A stretch of DNA of 64,000 nt from Atherinomorus stipes (Eukaryota > Chordata > Actinopteri > Atheriniformes > Atherinidae): assembly GCA_023101725.1 (NCBI GenBank), contig JALJCO010010453.1, positions 716,501 through 780,500 of the forward strand, written 5' to 3'. Below are positions 1 to 13,300 of the stretch, piece after piece (the stretch's first letter is position 1; each line of letters opens with the position of its first letter). The notes beneath the pieces were generated by a model. It made no database searches. It was not told where the DNA came from and was given only the letters and a program-made list of their open reading frames with translations. The position numbers and the translations under genes were made by a program.

Positions 1-393
1 TGAAAAGAATTTTTACTGTTACAGCAGGCACAGATTTTTTGAAGAATGTAAACGGACATATTAAGGACATTGTAATTTTGCTATTCATTGTAATTTTTTT
101 TTTTTCATCCCAAAACATATTTGTATTTTAACTACTTATATTATACATCAGTCAAAGAATCAAAGAATATGAATGGTTGAAAATGGAGATAACATCAAGT
201 TAGGTTTGATGTATAACCCTGTTGATTAACAGGCATATTTCAGAACAGAAATATTCAAATAAAAAAAATATCCCTTACTTTTTTATGGTGAAATGTTAGT
301 CAAGAGCTGTAATATCCTCTCTACAATTTTTTTTTAAATTTTATTTTCATAATCATTGAAACACTTTCTGGTTTTTGTCTCTGAATCTTCCAG
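1..393. other. vps13a intron (partial)
   Basis: AT-rich sequence with T-runs ends in a pyrimidine tract and CAG at 391-393, the acceptor of the first exon in the window. No gene or repeat is recognised. Confidence 0.7.
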
Positions 394-3300
394 GTATAAA
401 GTACGATGCGGAAAAGGAGGAGAAACAGCTTCAAGAGGCTCGTCAGAGGGAACTACAGAGGATAGAGGAGACGAAGCTCAAAGCTGCTGAGCAAGGTCAG
501 AGTACAGTTTTAATTTTAAAGGGACTCTGTGTGTATTTATAAACATGTGAGCCAAGCAAATATTTTGTTATGTGGAAAAAAAGGTTCATCAGATTTTAGA
601 CATGCTAAGCCAAGCTCTAAGAAATAATGGGCTGCAGTTTTGTATGGAGAGAGGACACATTGTAAAAAAGACATAGTGGAGCAGCACTATCTCAGATTTT
701 TCAGCTTTATGATTGTGGTGTATTTGACTGAGAGTTTCTGCACAGCCAACAACTGTCATGACACCTCTGTATTTTCTGTGGTTTAGTGGGTCACTGGTAG
801 TTTAGCTCTGCATCGGAAGAACAACTAACAGTTTTTTTCTCCCTTTGGCTAAACATAGTGCTGCATTTCTATATTTTAGAATTGCAATTTTTTAAATAAT
901 TATATTCTCAGAATGATAGAAATTATACATATTGTTTTATATAATCTTTATGCACCATTTAAATACTATTTTTGCACAAATTTTGAAACAATATTGGAGC
1001 TAATTAAATCTAGTTGGTAGGTAGGAAAAAATTATATCTTATTGTCAGTAGTGCTGTAGTATAGAGTGCCATGATCTCATACAGGGAATGCAAAATTATT
1101 AGGCATGAGTATTTTGACCACATCATTCTCTTCATTCATGTTGTCTTACTCCAAGCTGTATAGGTGATGTGCATCTCTTGAATGAGAAAGGGTGTGGTCT
1201 AATGACATCAACACCCTATAGCAGGTGCGTTAGGCAAACAGAATTATTTGGCAACTTCCTCTCCTTTGGCAAAATTGGTCAGAAGAGGGACTTGCTCCGA
1301 AAAGTCAAAAATAGTGAGATATCTTGCAGAAGGATGCAGCACTCTTAAAATTGCCAGGTGTCTGAAGCGTGATCATCCAACAATCAAGCGTTTCATTTAA
1401 AATAGTCAACAGGGTTGTAAGAAACGTGTGGAAAAACCAGTGGCTGGATCGGTAAAGGGCGGAGAGCTCCAGTCAGACTCAGAGGCCAGCAAGGTGGAGG
1501 TGGGGTACTGGTATGGGCTAGTATCATCAAAGATGAGCTTGTGGGGCCTTTTCGGGTTGAGGATGGCGTCAAGCTCAACTCCTTGTCCTACTGCCAGTTT
1601 CTGGAAGACACCTTTTTCTAGCAGTGGTGCAGGAAGAAGTCGCATCCTTCAAGAAAAACATGATTTTCATGCAGGACAATGCACCATCACACGCATCCAA
1701 GTACTCCACAGCGTGGCTGGCAAGAAAGAGTCTAAAAGAAGAAAAACTAATGACATGGCCTCTTTGTTCACCTGATCTAAACGCCATAGAGAACCTGTGG
1801 TCCCTCATCAAATGTGAGATTTACAAGGAGGGAAAACAGTACACCTCTCTGAACAGTGTCTGGGAGGCTGTGGTTGCTGCTGCACGCAATGTTGATGGTG
1901 AACAGATCAAAACACTGACAGGATCCATGGATGGCAGGCTTTTGAGTGTCCTTGCAAAGAAAGGTGGCTATATTGGTCACTGATTTGTTTTTGTTTTGTT
2001 TTTGAATGCCAGAAACGTATATTTGTGAATGTTGAGCTGTTATATTGGTTTCCCTGGTGAAAATGAATAATTGGAATTGGAATACACTGCCCGGCCCAAA
2101 AAAAAGTCGCCAACAAAAAAAAGGTCAAACATTTAACATATCGTTGGACGGCCTTTAGCTTTGATTGCGGCAGCATTCGCTGCGTTTCCAGAAGCTTCTG
2201 CAATGTCACCAGATTTATTTGCGTCCTGTTGCATCAATTTTTCACCAAGATCTGGATGATGATTGTAGAGTCTGACCACAGCACATCCCAAAGATTCTCA
2301 ATGGGGTTCAGGTCTGGACTCTGTGGTGGCCAGTCCATGTGTGAAAATGATGTATGGTGATCCCTGAACCATCTTTCACAATCTGAGCCTGATAAATTCT
2401 GGCACGGTCATCTTGGAATATGGCCATGCCATCAGGAAAGAAACATCCATTGATGGAATAACCTGGTCATTCAGTATATTCAGGTATCAGCTGACCTCAT
2501 TATCTGAGCTCATACTGTTGCTGAACCTGGACCTGAGCAACTGCAGCAACCCCAGATCATCACACTGCCCCCACAGGCTCATACAGTAGCACTAGGCATG
2601 ATGCTGCATCACTTCATCTGCCTTTCAGGCCACATTTCTTCCTGGAAGACGATGGTCCACAATCCTTCCAGTTTTTCATAATGCGTTTGACTGTTCTGAA
2701 CCCAGTTTTAGTAGTTTCTGCATCTCCTTAGATGTTTTCACCTCTTGATGCCAATGATTTGACCCTTCTCAGACAGACTAACATCTTTTCCAAGACCACG
2801 GATGTGTCTTTCCACATGGTTCTTTAGGAAATGAGAAGCAACTCATTGCACCAGTTGAGGTTAAATAACTTGTTGCCAGCTGAAAGATAATCGCTCATGC
2901 AGTAATTATCCAATAGGAGGCTCGTACCTATTTGTTTAATTAAATCCAGGTGGCGACTTTTTTTTTTGGCCAGGCAGTGTATTTGTTTATTGTTAAGTTG
3001 CCTAATAATTATGTTTGCCTAATACACCTGCTATAGGGTGTTGATGTCATTAGACCACACCCCTTCTTATTCCAGAGATGCACATCACCTGATACGCTCA
3101 ATTGGTAGTAGGCTTTCGGCCTATACAGCTTGGAGTAAGACAACATGCATAAAGAGGATGATGTGGTCAAAATACTCATTTGCCTAATAATTCTGCACTC
3201 CCTGTAGGCTCATGGCCATTAAGTCTGAAAATGGCATGCTGCTTATTATTTATAAATAAACAAAGATCTGAGTGTTTGATGACAAACCTTGATTGTCACT

Positions 3301-6300
3301 TACTTCATTAGAGCTAAATACTGTATGTCATTAGGTCCACTATCAGCAGTTGGTAGAATAATTATAAATGGACTGCTTGCTTTTATTTGTAAAATTCTTC
3401 CAGTCTTGTTCAGGACTCATAGTGCTGGACAGTGCAGGCCATGTTCACACTCATGGCCACATCAAGGACAATATGGGGTTTGGTGTATTGCTCAGGGACA
3501 GTTAGCCACTTCCTAATGATCATGTGCTTTTTTTTTTTTTTTTTTTTTTGAGGAGCTAAAAGTAGAAGTGGACAAGTGGGGACTGTCAAATTAAACAGCT
3601 GCTTGAAAAGAAACCAAAACAAACTCACTAGTGAAACAGCAATATGGTGCCTTTTTGAAGTGAGAGTGTGTGTCTTACATTTAAAAGTGAGGATAGATTG
3701 CTTCAGTGTTGAATTCAGGATGCATGATAAAAGCTAAAACTTTCTCTTTGGTTTTAGGAGCAGAAGGTCGTGTCCTGTATCCTGAATTTGTTGCATTATC
3801 AGCTTGGGTCTCACATAACATTTGCCTTTAACAGAAAATCCCGAACTAGAGAAGCAGGACACCTTTGTGGAAAAGCTTGTCACTCAAGTCATCAAAAACC
3901 TGCAGGTCAAGATCGCTAACATCCATGTCCGCTATGAAGATGATGTGAGTATTCAAGCTACCATGATTATGTATCACTTCTGTAGCTCCTAACTTAAATT
4001 CTAGTTCACTCAGTCTTTTTTGTAAAGGAAGTGCATAATGTAAAATAAAATAGTCTTAACCCATCGATAACAGGGATGTAAAAAGAACGTCCTCAGTAAA
4101 TTAAGAGCTTATGTCTCTTTTGTTTTCCACAGGTTACTAATCCAAACTGCCCCTTGTCATTTGGAGTATCGCTCAAAAACCTCAGTCTTCAGGTAATTTG
4201 TTTTTTTCTTTATATGTCTTTATGCTTTTCTTAATAATTTCTACTTGATAATAACTGTGTATGTGCAAATAAGTCAAATTGTCTGATCAAGACCATCTAT
4301 ATCCCTCTGTCTACTTGTTTGGCCTTATAGACGGCTGATGAGAACTGGAATCCCAGTATTTTGGATGAGAACTCTAGACTTTTCTTTAAGGTAAGAAAAT
4401 AAACCACAATTTATTTGTCATTTACATGTACACACATTCATTTCTATTGCTAGAAAATAAGATAAATGTGTTTTTGAAAATACTTTTGATGATTTCAACC
4501 AGTTATGTTCTATGTTTTATCTTTATGAGCAGCAGATCTGATGACACAAATATTTCCTCTCAAGTATTGGCTGTAATCCAGTCCTGTACAGACTCAGCAC
4601 TGTACATCAACACAATAAACAATCACATCACACTAATTGCTTTGCATTTTGCTTTTTCATAGTTGGTTCAACTGGATGACTTGTTTGCCTACTGGAATGT
4701 CAACTCAGTGCTCTTTTCCAATCATAGTGCAGATAAGGCCTTGGTGAGTCTAAATGATCGCTGTGTTGCAGTTTATCTACAGTTACCTCCATTCAGCCAT
4801 GTTTTCTTTTTTCATTTTAAGGCCAGGCATGTTTCTGTGTGCACACAATATTGATGTTGTGTCAGTGTTGTGTGGGCAGAACACAGGTTGGAAAAAACAG
4901 TAAAACAAAACCGAATGCCTTTTTCATGAACCCTTGTAAAATAGTTGTAAGGTTTTTGAAACCTTACAAGGTTTTTGGCCTAGTAAAATATTTTAAGATA
5001 CTGTAATGGATATTAAAAGCCTTTTTCTAATGTAAAATGTAAAATATAAACTAATGTTATCCTTTTCCTTTTATAGCAATGCCTTCAGAGCAGTATGGAG
5101 GCCCACAGTTCTCATCCTGTCAGTCACGACTTCAGTGAGTGATTCAGTGTCAAAACTTACTCTAATTTTTGTTTGGACCATATTTATAAACTCATATGTT
5201 AATTGATAAGAACAAAAGGCATTTTAAAAAATAAGGTCAGTTGCTATTTGATGTGTAATAAAGCGATATGATGATGCAGCAAGATATGGAAAAACAAACT
5301 GTGTAAATCACACATCTTCAATCACATCAACATTATAACAGCATTTTAAAACAACTTTTTAAAGCTTTTTATTCTTGACTGTCACTTTTAAGCATCAGTG
5401 TAGATGTTTCTGAACTGCAATTTTTTTAAAAGGAAAAAGTTATGAAACACACATGCTGAAGGCAAAAGACAAACAACCCCCATTAAATTGTTTAAAGGTA
5501 GAGTCCGCAGTTCCTCCCCATTTCTGTTTTTAAACAACACTGTTCAAACTGAGCGCCAGTCCCCTCAGGCTGATGGCCGCATCGCTCTTCAGCCTATTCA
5601 GCTTCAAGCTTCTCCTTCAGAGCTTGGAAGCGGGTGAAAGCCAAACCAATAGTAACCCTGGTTTTTCAATATGAACTATCTTGAAGTTCTTACCGCCGAG
5701 TACTTCCTCCGTTTTTGTTTTTTGTTTGTTTTTTTTTTCCTTCGAGAGTTTGAGTGACTGGCGTCTGCTCCAATCATGAGCTTATTGCGTCATATCCTTA
5801 GCTTTGTCATTGGCTGTGATAAAAACAGAATCTCCACCCAGAAACGTCCTGAACAGACGAAAACAAAGGGAAAAAGCCAATTACAGACAGGGGGAGAGGG
5901 AGTTGCATTCAAACTCACCACCCCACGACCGTAGAGGCCCAAAGGCGCGGATTGAGATGGATTTCACTTGCTCAGGTCTAATGTTTATTTTCAGGGGGGA
6001 AACTACGGACTCTTCCTTTAAAATAACAATAAAAGAATAAGAAATGATAATAAAAAGGTACCTTAGATTTAAGTAGTATCCCAGTCAACCTCTCACCCTG
6101 GGTTGAAGGCCAAAGAGTAACAGTGAATTTTTAAGAGATTTAAAGTTAATTAGCCTGCCTAAGATGAGATTGTGAAAAAAATGCAGTTGTAAGGCCATAA
6201 TGCCAGAGAAAGATAGATGGTTAGATCGATCAGTAATCTATTTTCTGTTGTTGGTCCACAGTTTTTCGACCAATTTCAGCAGATGCTAAATTGAGAATGA

Positions 6301-7386
6301 ATCCCAGGTCAGATGTGGATTTCTCTTCTCCTAAAGTGGACCTAATGGTCAATCTCAGTGAGGTGGCTATAGAACTCAACAGACCTCAGGTAGGTGTGTG
6401 TGTGTGTGTGTGTTTATTTATTAAAGCATCATTAACTTGTGTCTGCTTAAGCCTGGTTAAAGGAGGGCTCTCTGCTCTCTGGGAGATGATTACATATCTA
6501 CCATGCTTTGTGCTGTTTTCTAATTGCTGACTTCCTTTCTTTCCAGTACATTAGTATCTTGGAGCTGCTGGGCTCAGTCGATATGATGTCACGTAACTTG
6601 CCATACAGGAAGTACAGGCCTGTGGTCCATGTTCACAAGAATGCTTGCATTTGGTCAGAAAATACTTGAGTACCATATGACATCATATCATTTGACATTT
6701 TGCTTCCACTTCCTGCTGTTAGCACATTACATTATGAAGTTGAATATGTGCTTGTATTTTCCAGGTGGAAATATGTGATCGCAGGCATCCTGGAGGTGGA
6801 TGTGAAGCCACGTCTCCACATGTGGTCATGGCAACACATCCGGCGACACCGGCAGATGGTAAAGTGTTACAGAGAGCTCTACAAGACAAAGATCACCAGC
6901 AAGAAACCCAGCGATGAGCTTCTCAAGCAATTACAGGTGAGATGGGGTTGAACTTAAAAATACCTTGTTTTTTAGATGCATCATTTTCATTGTTGATATT
7001 GAAATATGTAATGGACTGAATCTTTTGGTCAATTAAAGATGTGCCCCTCAACTGTCTTGTCCAAGTTGTCATGGTCAGAGTTATTGTAATGTGAATGCTT
7101 GTGCATGTTGTTTCTACTCAGTTGTACAGGCAAATACTAATTCTATAAGGACATTTATTGGCAGGTTTTGGTAGTTTTTTTTATTTCAAAGGAATACTTG
7201 CAGGATTTTAGATGGGGTCTCACCCCTATCTCTCCGCTACTCTGCAAGCATCACATTTCCCTGGTGAGTTATTGCAGCGATAAATCTACGAAAAGCTCTA
7301 ATCAATTTGTTTTGTATTCACAGGAAAACGAAAAGGCCTTGGATATTTTTAACATCACATTGGCCAGACAACAGGCTGAAGTGGAG
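394..7386 (+). CDS. vps13a: vps13a exons, N-terminal chorein region
   Basis: Ten exons: 394-495, 3835-3944, 4133-4192, 4331-4390, 4663-4743, 5077-5134, 6262-6389, 6547-6653, 6765-6936, 7324-7386. They encode the distal part of the chorein N-terminal region, which starts the lipid groove at the ER end. Visible family blocks are [87 protein letters not shown] and [13 protein letters not shown]. All are near-identical in register to human VPS13A. The junction 5134/6262 splits a codon and restores DFIFRPI, and 6653/6765 restores a double Trp. The first exon begins with two bases of a split codon, so at least one upstream exon exists. The large intron 496-3834 holds the Tc1 elements. Confidence 0.93.
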
Positions 7387-10300
7387 GTAAACTTTCTGAT
7401 TTGGTGGATCTCTTATCTTGGTGTGCTTTGTATCTGTGCATGAATTTTAGTGGTTTTAGCACATTTTATACTCTTGGTTTAGCTCAGTAAGTATTGCAAC
7501 ATTTATATGTCCAAATGAAAACCCTCCAAGATTCCAGAAAAAGAAGATTCACAATTTTTGTTTGTGCCTCTTGGTCTTAGAAAACAACTGTGTACAACCC
7601 AATGTCCATTTAGCAATGTGTTGCTGGTATATGTTTCTGTCAGCTGACCACATTTCCCAGATCATCCAAGACTGAGCTAAAAACAGACAACATACAGTAT
7701 ACTGGCAATGGTTCAACTCTGCACAGCAATGTGCCATAGACTGTAAATTTCTTTGTTCAGTCCAGTAGTTATCAAATTAAATAAATTCTTCCTTTTGGTT
7801 TTGTTTTTCATCTATTTGCATGAGTAAAAAAGTTGGAGCAATTTTAATTTTGTTTCCTCCCCAGGCAAGTAAGGCAGGGCTGCGAATTTATCGTCCGGGG
7901 ATGAAGATGGAGGAGGAAGAGTCTCAGGGCTGGTTCAGCTGGGTGTGGAACTGGGGAGGTGAAGCTGATAAAGAAACAAAAGAGACCAAGACTGGAGGTT
8001 GGATGTTAAAAATAAAGATATTTAAAGTCTCTCCTCATTTTTTAATATCTGCTTCCAAGAAACCAGGGTTATTAGGTTATTTTTTTTCTTTTGATTTGGT
8101 GATTTTGTAAAACAGTTTTCAGAAAAAGCTCACCGGACTTTCAATATTTTGATGTTGACATTAGCTGTTCTTTACTCATCATCATCAGTCTACACCTTTT
8201 ACACCTCTGGGCATTTTAGAGGAATGTGACTTTTGTTTGCTAAGCCACTTTACGCCTATAACTCATCAAAGTTTAAGCACCCAACTAAAGGTATGAACCA
8301 GTTTTGTGTCTGCACATCACAGAAAAGACAAACAAACAAAACAACTCAATGACATCTTTGGACACTTTCTCACTAGCAGTCTGTCGCAAAGACACATCAT
8401 TTGTTCATATTTCTTGAGTTTTATCAATAAAGAATCCCAGACAAATCTGCTTGACAGACAACATTTTTGCACGTAGGTGATTCCCCAAATTCCTTTGAAC
8501 TGTCAACTTGGCATATCTCAGGATGGTATGTAGTATGACCCTGAAATTGTGGAAACTAGACAAGTTAAAAGATAAAAGAAGTTGTATTTTTTTAAAAACA
8601 AAAACCTACCCATTATGTCTCAAATTGATGTCCTTAGGAAACAGGAAAGAAATCTTGTGAAGACCCAACACAGGAAATGACAGAAGCATCTGGTCTCTCT
8701 GCTGATTTACTGTTGATATGACACTGGATGTGGACTGACCATCAGTGGCAACAGTTCCTGTTATGTAATGAATCCTCACAGAGACTGGACTTTAACATAT
8801 TTAACCAGTGTGAGATCATCTTGACGGACAAGAACAAGAATATCTTTGGAATGGCCTTGAGGAAGCCTGGAGAACTATTCCTGAAGACTACTCAAGGAAA
8901 TTACAATAAAGCTCGTCTTAGAGGGTTCAGGCTCTGTTGGAAAAGTAAAAGAGACCATACCAAATATTGTCTTTCAACATCATTAGATTTGTGCTAACTC
9001 TGTTTTTGCCTTATACACTACAGTATGTTTAAGTGTATATTTGCGCACGTTTGAGTAAAATGAACCTATTCCCTGTTTTCTTGGAAGCATGTAAAGAAAT
9101 GTTGGGTGCCTCAAGACTTTCCCACAATACTGTAGGACTGTGAGGAAAAATAAGACATGAAAAAAAGACCCAGCACAAACAAATGGAATTGTGGAAGAAA
9201 AGCAAAGTTCAACAGGATAAATTTGTCGCAGCAAACTTTTGTTAGTACTTTCCCACAGATTTATTTTTTTCTTTCTCTTGCTCTTACTCATTTCTGTACG
9301 TCAGGTTTTGATGAGCTGTTAACCCCTGCTGAGAAAGCCAAACTCTACACTGCCATTGGATACAGTGAAACAGCTGCTAACCCAAACCTGCCAAAGAATG
9401 TAAGTCCCCTCCTTCTGACACATTTGATCATTAACTAATAATACACTTCCATTTGACTCCCTTTTACTGGAACAATGTTATTTTTCAGGCAAAATGGGAA
9501 GACTTTAATGTATACTTTTCATACATGCCCTGTTCTTTGTTTTTAGTTTGAGGACATGAAGATCAATTTCCACATGGAAAGACTGTCTGTGTCCATCAAA
9601 GATAACAAGGACAGAAATGAGATCATTAGGCTGACTGTGGGAGAACTGAAGTCCACACTTACCCAGAGACCTGGAGCACAAGCCATCAAGTTTGTCAACA
9701 TTTTTTGTCTTTGTTAAAACTTATTCTTTCTATTAATTTTCTTCTGCAAATGCAGAATTTTAAAATGATCATTAATAATAATTTTTAATTATAAAATGTT
9801 AATGAAAATATTTAACAACTATAGCAATTATCAAGTCAGTACTAAGCCTACGACCAAATACTTCTTAACAGCAGCATAGCATCACCCGCTTTGCTCTCGG
9901 TACTTCCATTAAATCTCCTTGCTAGGATCCTGACACTCATATTTATTTATTCTTTCTATCAGACTCACAGCCCAGCTGAGTTTGTTTGAAGTCACCGGTC
10001 TAGCCAGTAACAGGCCTGCACCAACACTCCTTTCGTCAAGGAAGGCAGCTACAGGAGATGGGACCCCGCTGCTTTGCATTCTGTTTGAAACCAACCCATT
10101 GGATGAGAGTGCTAACCAGCGGCTTCATGTTGAATCTCAACCACTGGAAATCATCTATGATGCTGTAAGTGCTCTTTGTCACTATGCATGTACGACTATA
10201 AACATCATGAAATAAGTACATAATGAATTCATTCAGTTTATTTTGTCTGTTCAGATAACAGTGAACAGCATGTCATCATTCTTCATGCCTCCTGATGACC

Positions 10301-13300
10301 TGGAGCTGGATGAGCTTACTAATGCAACCTTGATGAAATTGGAGCAGTTCAGAGACCGGACAGCCACTGGTGAGTCACACACATATGTACAGAGTTGTAC
10401 TGTCATCGGTATCTCAGGTCTGATCTAAACTCTTTGAAGAACAAATGTTTACATTCCTTGTTTTCAATGACTTGAGTTTTCTTGTACAGTGTATGCATAC
10501 ATCCAGCATATCTCAGCCACTTAGTTAATCAGATTGTCGAGTTCCTGTTTGTTCTATTGAAACTGAACTTCCGACAGTTCTCGAAAGAAATAGACTAAAT
10601 GTACATCTATCCATATTAATTCAGCTTTTTTTTTATATATATATTTTTTTCATTATTTAATTATAAGCTGAGAGTGCTGTTGGAATGAGTTTAGGGTTCT
10701 TTTAGTTGATTCTAGTGTGTAGTGTTTGTTTTTTTTTATTTTCCCAAGCTTAATAACATAAAAATGCACATTATGTTAAGTTAAAGTTCAAGATTTGTTT
10801 GTCATCAATAGTTAAAGAAGTCTAAGTTTATTGTCCTTTTCTGTAATTGTACATAATTTGTTAGAAGTATGCTAGAAGTATGTGGTATGTTAGACGTATG
10901 CACAATGACTTAATGATCTTTTGTTCTTCAGGTTTAATGTATGTGATCGAAACACAGAAAGTTCTTGACCTCAATGTAAACTTGATGGCCTCCTACGTCA
11001 TCATTCCTCAGAGTGGCTTTTACAATGGAACGCAAAACATCTTGCTGTTGGATCTTGGCCACTTTCAGGTCAGTGTGTGTCAAGTGAAACATCTAAAGTG
11101 GGCTAACTTGACCAACACACCTTTTACTGTTTGAGCTACACAGACCTTTTTTTTTTAAAAAAAAGACATTCACAAAGTTTGAAACTTTACAAACTCTCTT
11201 TGTTATCTGTTTTTTTTTTTTTCATTAAAAATGATTTTTTTCTTTAGATGTCCAGTCAAAGCAAGAAAAATCTGCCTCAGCTGTCAGTGTGTTCCAGTAA
11301 CATTGAAGACATCATGTCCAGAGCATATGATAGCTTTGATGTGCAGCTTAGCAGCCTACAGTTTCTTTACAGCAAACCAGGTACGCACAATAAAATTATA
11401 TAAACATGAACTGAAATATTCCCCTTTGAAATCTGTTTAAGCTAATGTTTGGAAATAAGTAGGCTCAAACTGAGATTTTGCTCTTGCAATGGTTGCCCTG
11501 ATGGTTCTACTATATCATAGTCAAGAAAATAACACACAGACCTCAGAAGACTTTACCTTAAAGCTTTAGAATGATCTGTTGCTGAAAAGGAGATCTCATC
11601 ACACAAGGAAACTACTGCAGAATATTTGATCTTTTTGCTTGTGTGTGTGTGTATTTTTGTGTGGAAGTCATAGAAATACATTTTTAAAAATCAATGCCAT
11701 TGCCCATAGATGGGGACTGGAAAAAGGCTCGCAAACAGAGACAGTCACTGCTTCATATCCTGGAGCCTGTGGATCTGAAAGTGGTTTTCAGCAGAGCGAT
11801 GGTTGTCAAAGACTCCCGCATGGCGAAGTAAGTATGCAGTTTTTAAAATTGATTTATTTTTGCATATATTTGTTCAACAGATTCTGGTTTCTATTGAAGG
11901 GGAAAATATGAACAGTCTATTTTTCAGGAAAACCACAAAATAACACATCATAATACCATGTAATGCAGATATGCATGATGTTGCTCATTGTGAAAAAATT
12001 GTTTTACTAACTTTCAAGCACACCTCCTGAATCCACAACACCAGTTCATCTTTGTTGTGTGCTTTCAGCTGTACAGTGCTGAAATAATGCCAGCTAAAAA
12101 TTTTCAATGACACTCCTCTAGATGACATCACCCAGTTTTTTTCTAGATTATCTTCATTCAGAAATGGTAAGCGCATATTTGCAAAAACTTGTACTAGTAA
12201 GATATGTGTAGTACTGGTGAAAACTTTGGTCATGCCTACCTATTCATTTTGAATGAGTATTGGTGTCCAAACCTTTGACTTCTACTATATAGGAGAGACC
12301 AATAAACTCTGGTCTGAATTTTAGGTCCTCATACACGGACTGAACAGTGGCTCATCAGGAACATATTAAATGTTGGTGGTCTTACATACTCAGTGTTCTG
12401 TTTTTTTCTTGTTGAATGTTAAAAGTCTAATGTCACCACCTGCTCTGATTGCATCCTCTTAATGGTACCCAAAGCTGGCATGTTCTACCTCGCAATCTGA
12501 AGTGGTCTTAAGTACTGTTTGGTTTTGGTTGCCTGGATTCTCCCTATGTCAGGAGACCCAGCAGGGGACCCTTTTCTTGCCACTGGTTCTTCAGTTTATT
12601 GCGTTTCCATGTTTGGAATTGTGTTTCAGGTATAAGATGTCTGGAGAACTTCCTCTGCTGTCTCTCCGAATTTCTGACGACAAGCTTCGAAGTGTTTTGG
12701 AGCTGGTAGATAGTATCCCTCTACCTGAGAGCAAACCTGCTGCACGTAGCTCTGGTCCATCCTCAAATCCAAAGGTAAGAACTGTGTTTGTCAAGACAGC
12801 TTTCCATACATGTTTTAGGATCAGACAAGTTGCCTAAAACAAATGATGAAACAATTTTGAATAATAATCCTGTAACAAAATAGTTGCATTTTAGTTTCTG
12901 ATTCTGTTATTTTGAGCTTTACTGCTGCGTTTTAATTCTTTTATTTTATTAATACATTTCTGTGAGGTTCATGCTTTGATATTTCTTTTCAGTCTAGGCA
13001 GTCATTCACACCTCAGCTCACTCCAAGAAAGCCTCTGAACTTAGTTGACCAGCGCTCCTCGCTCATTTTCGAGTCATGTGAGACCATCAGCATCACCTCA
13101 TTGGGTGAGACAGTTAAGCATTTATATAAACAGCTTTCTAACTCTGACCTCTTGAACATCCTTCTAACAATGTTTGCTTTTCTATATAAAAAAGGCTCAA
13201 GCAGCATGTTTCCATAAAAAAAACTTTCAGAGCTTTTGCACATGAGAAAAACTTCATGAATGTCTGAAAAAAGGCCTCAGTTTCAGTTACTTGAGGTAGT

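Larger units (their letters stand above)
1082..3204 (+). mobile_element. Tc1-like DNA transposon with long terminal inverted repeats, degenerate
   Basis: The element starts CAGGGAATGCAAAATTATTA and ends with the inverse form (TAATTCTGCACTCCCTG), flanked on both sides by the TA target duplication (1080-1081 and 3205-3206). The inverted repeats run about 175-215 bp; the left one lacks an internal stretch of about 30 bp found in the right. A broken transposase lies inside on the + strand, and a second element has inserted at 2085-2979. It sits wholly in a vps13a intron. Confidence 0.9.

Noticed and set aside
9690..9699. Exon 9547 ending at 9693 (donor GTCAAC)
   Set aside because: It leaves the next exon (9963) out of frame. 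The donor at 9690 gives a continuous match to human AIKFETKID.
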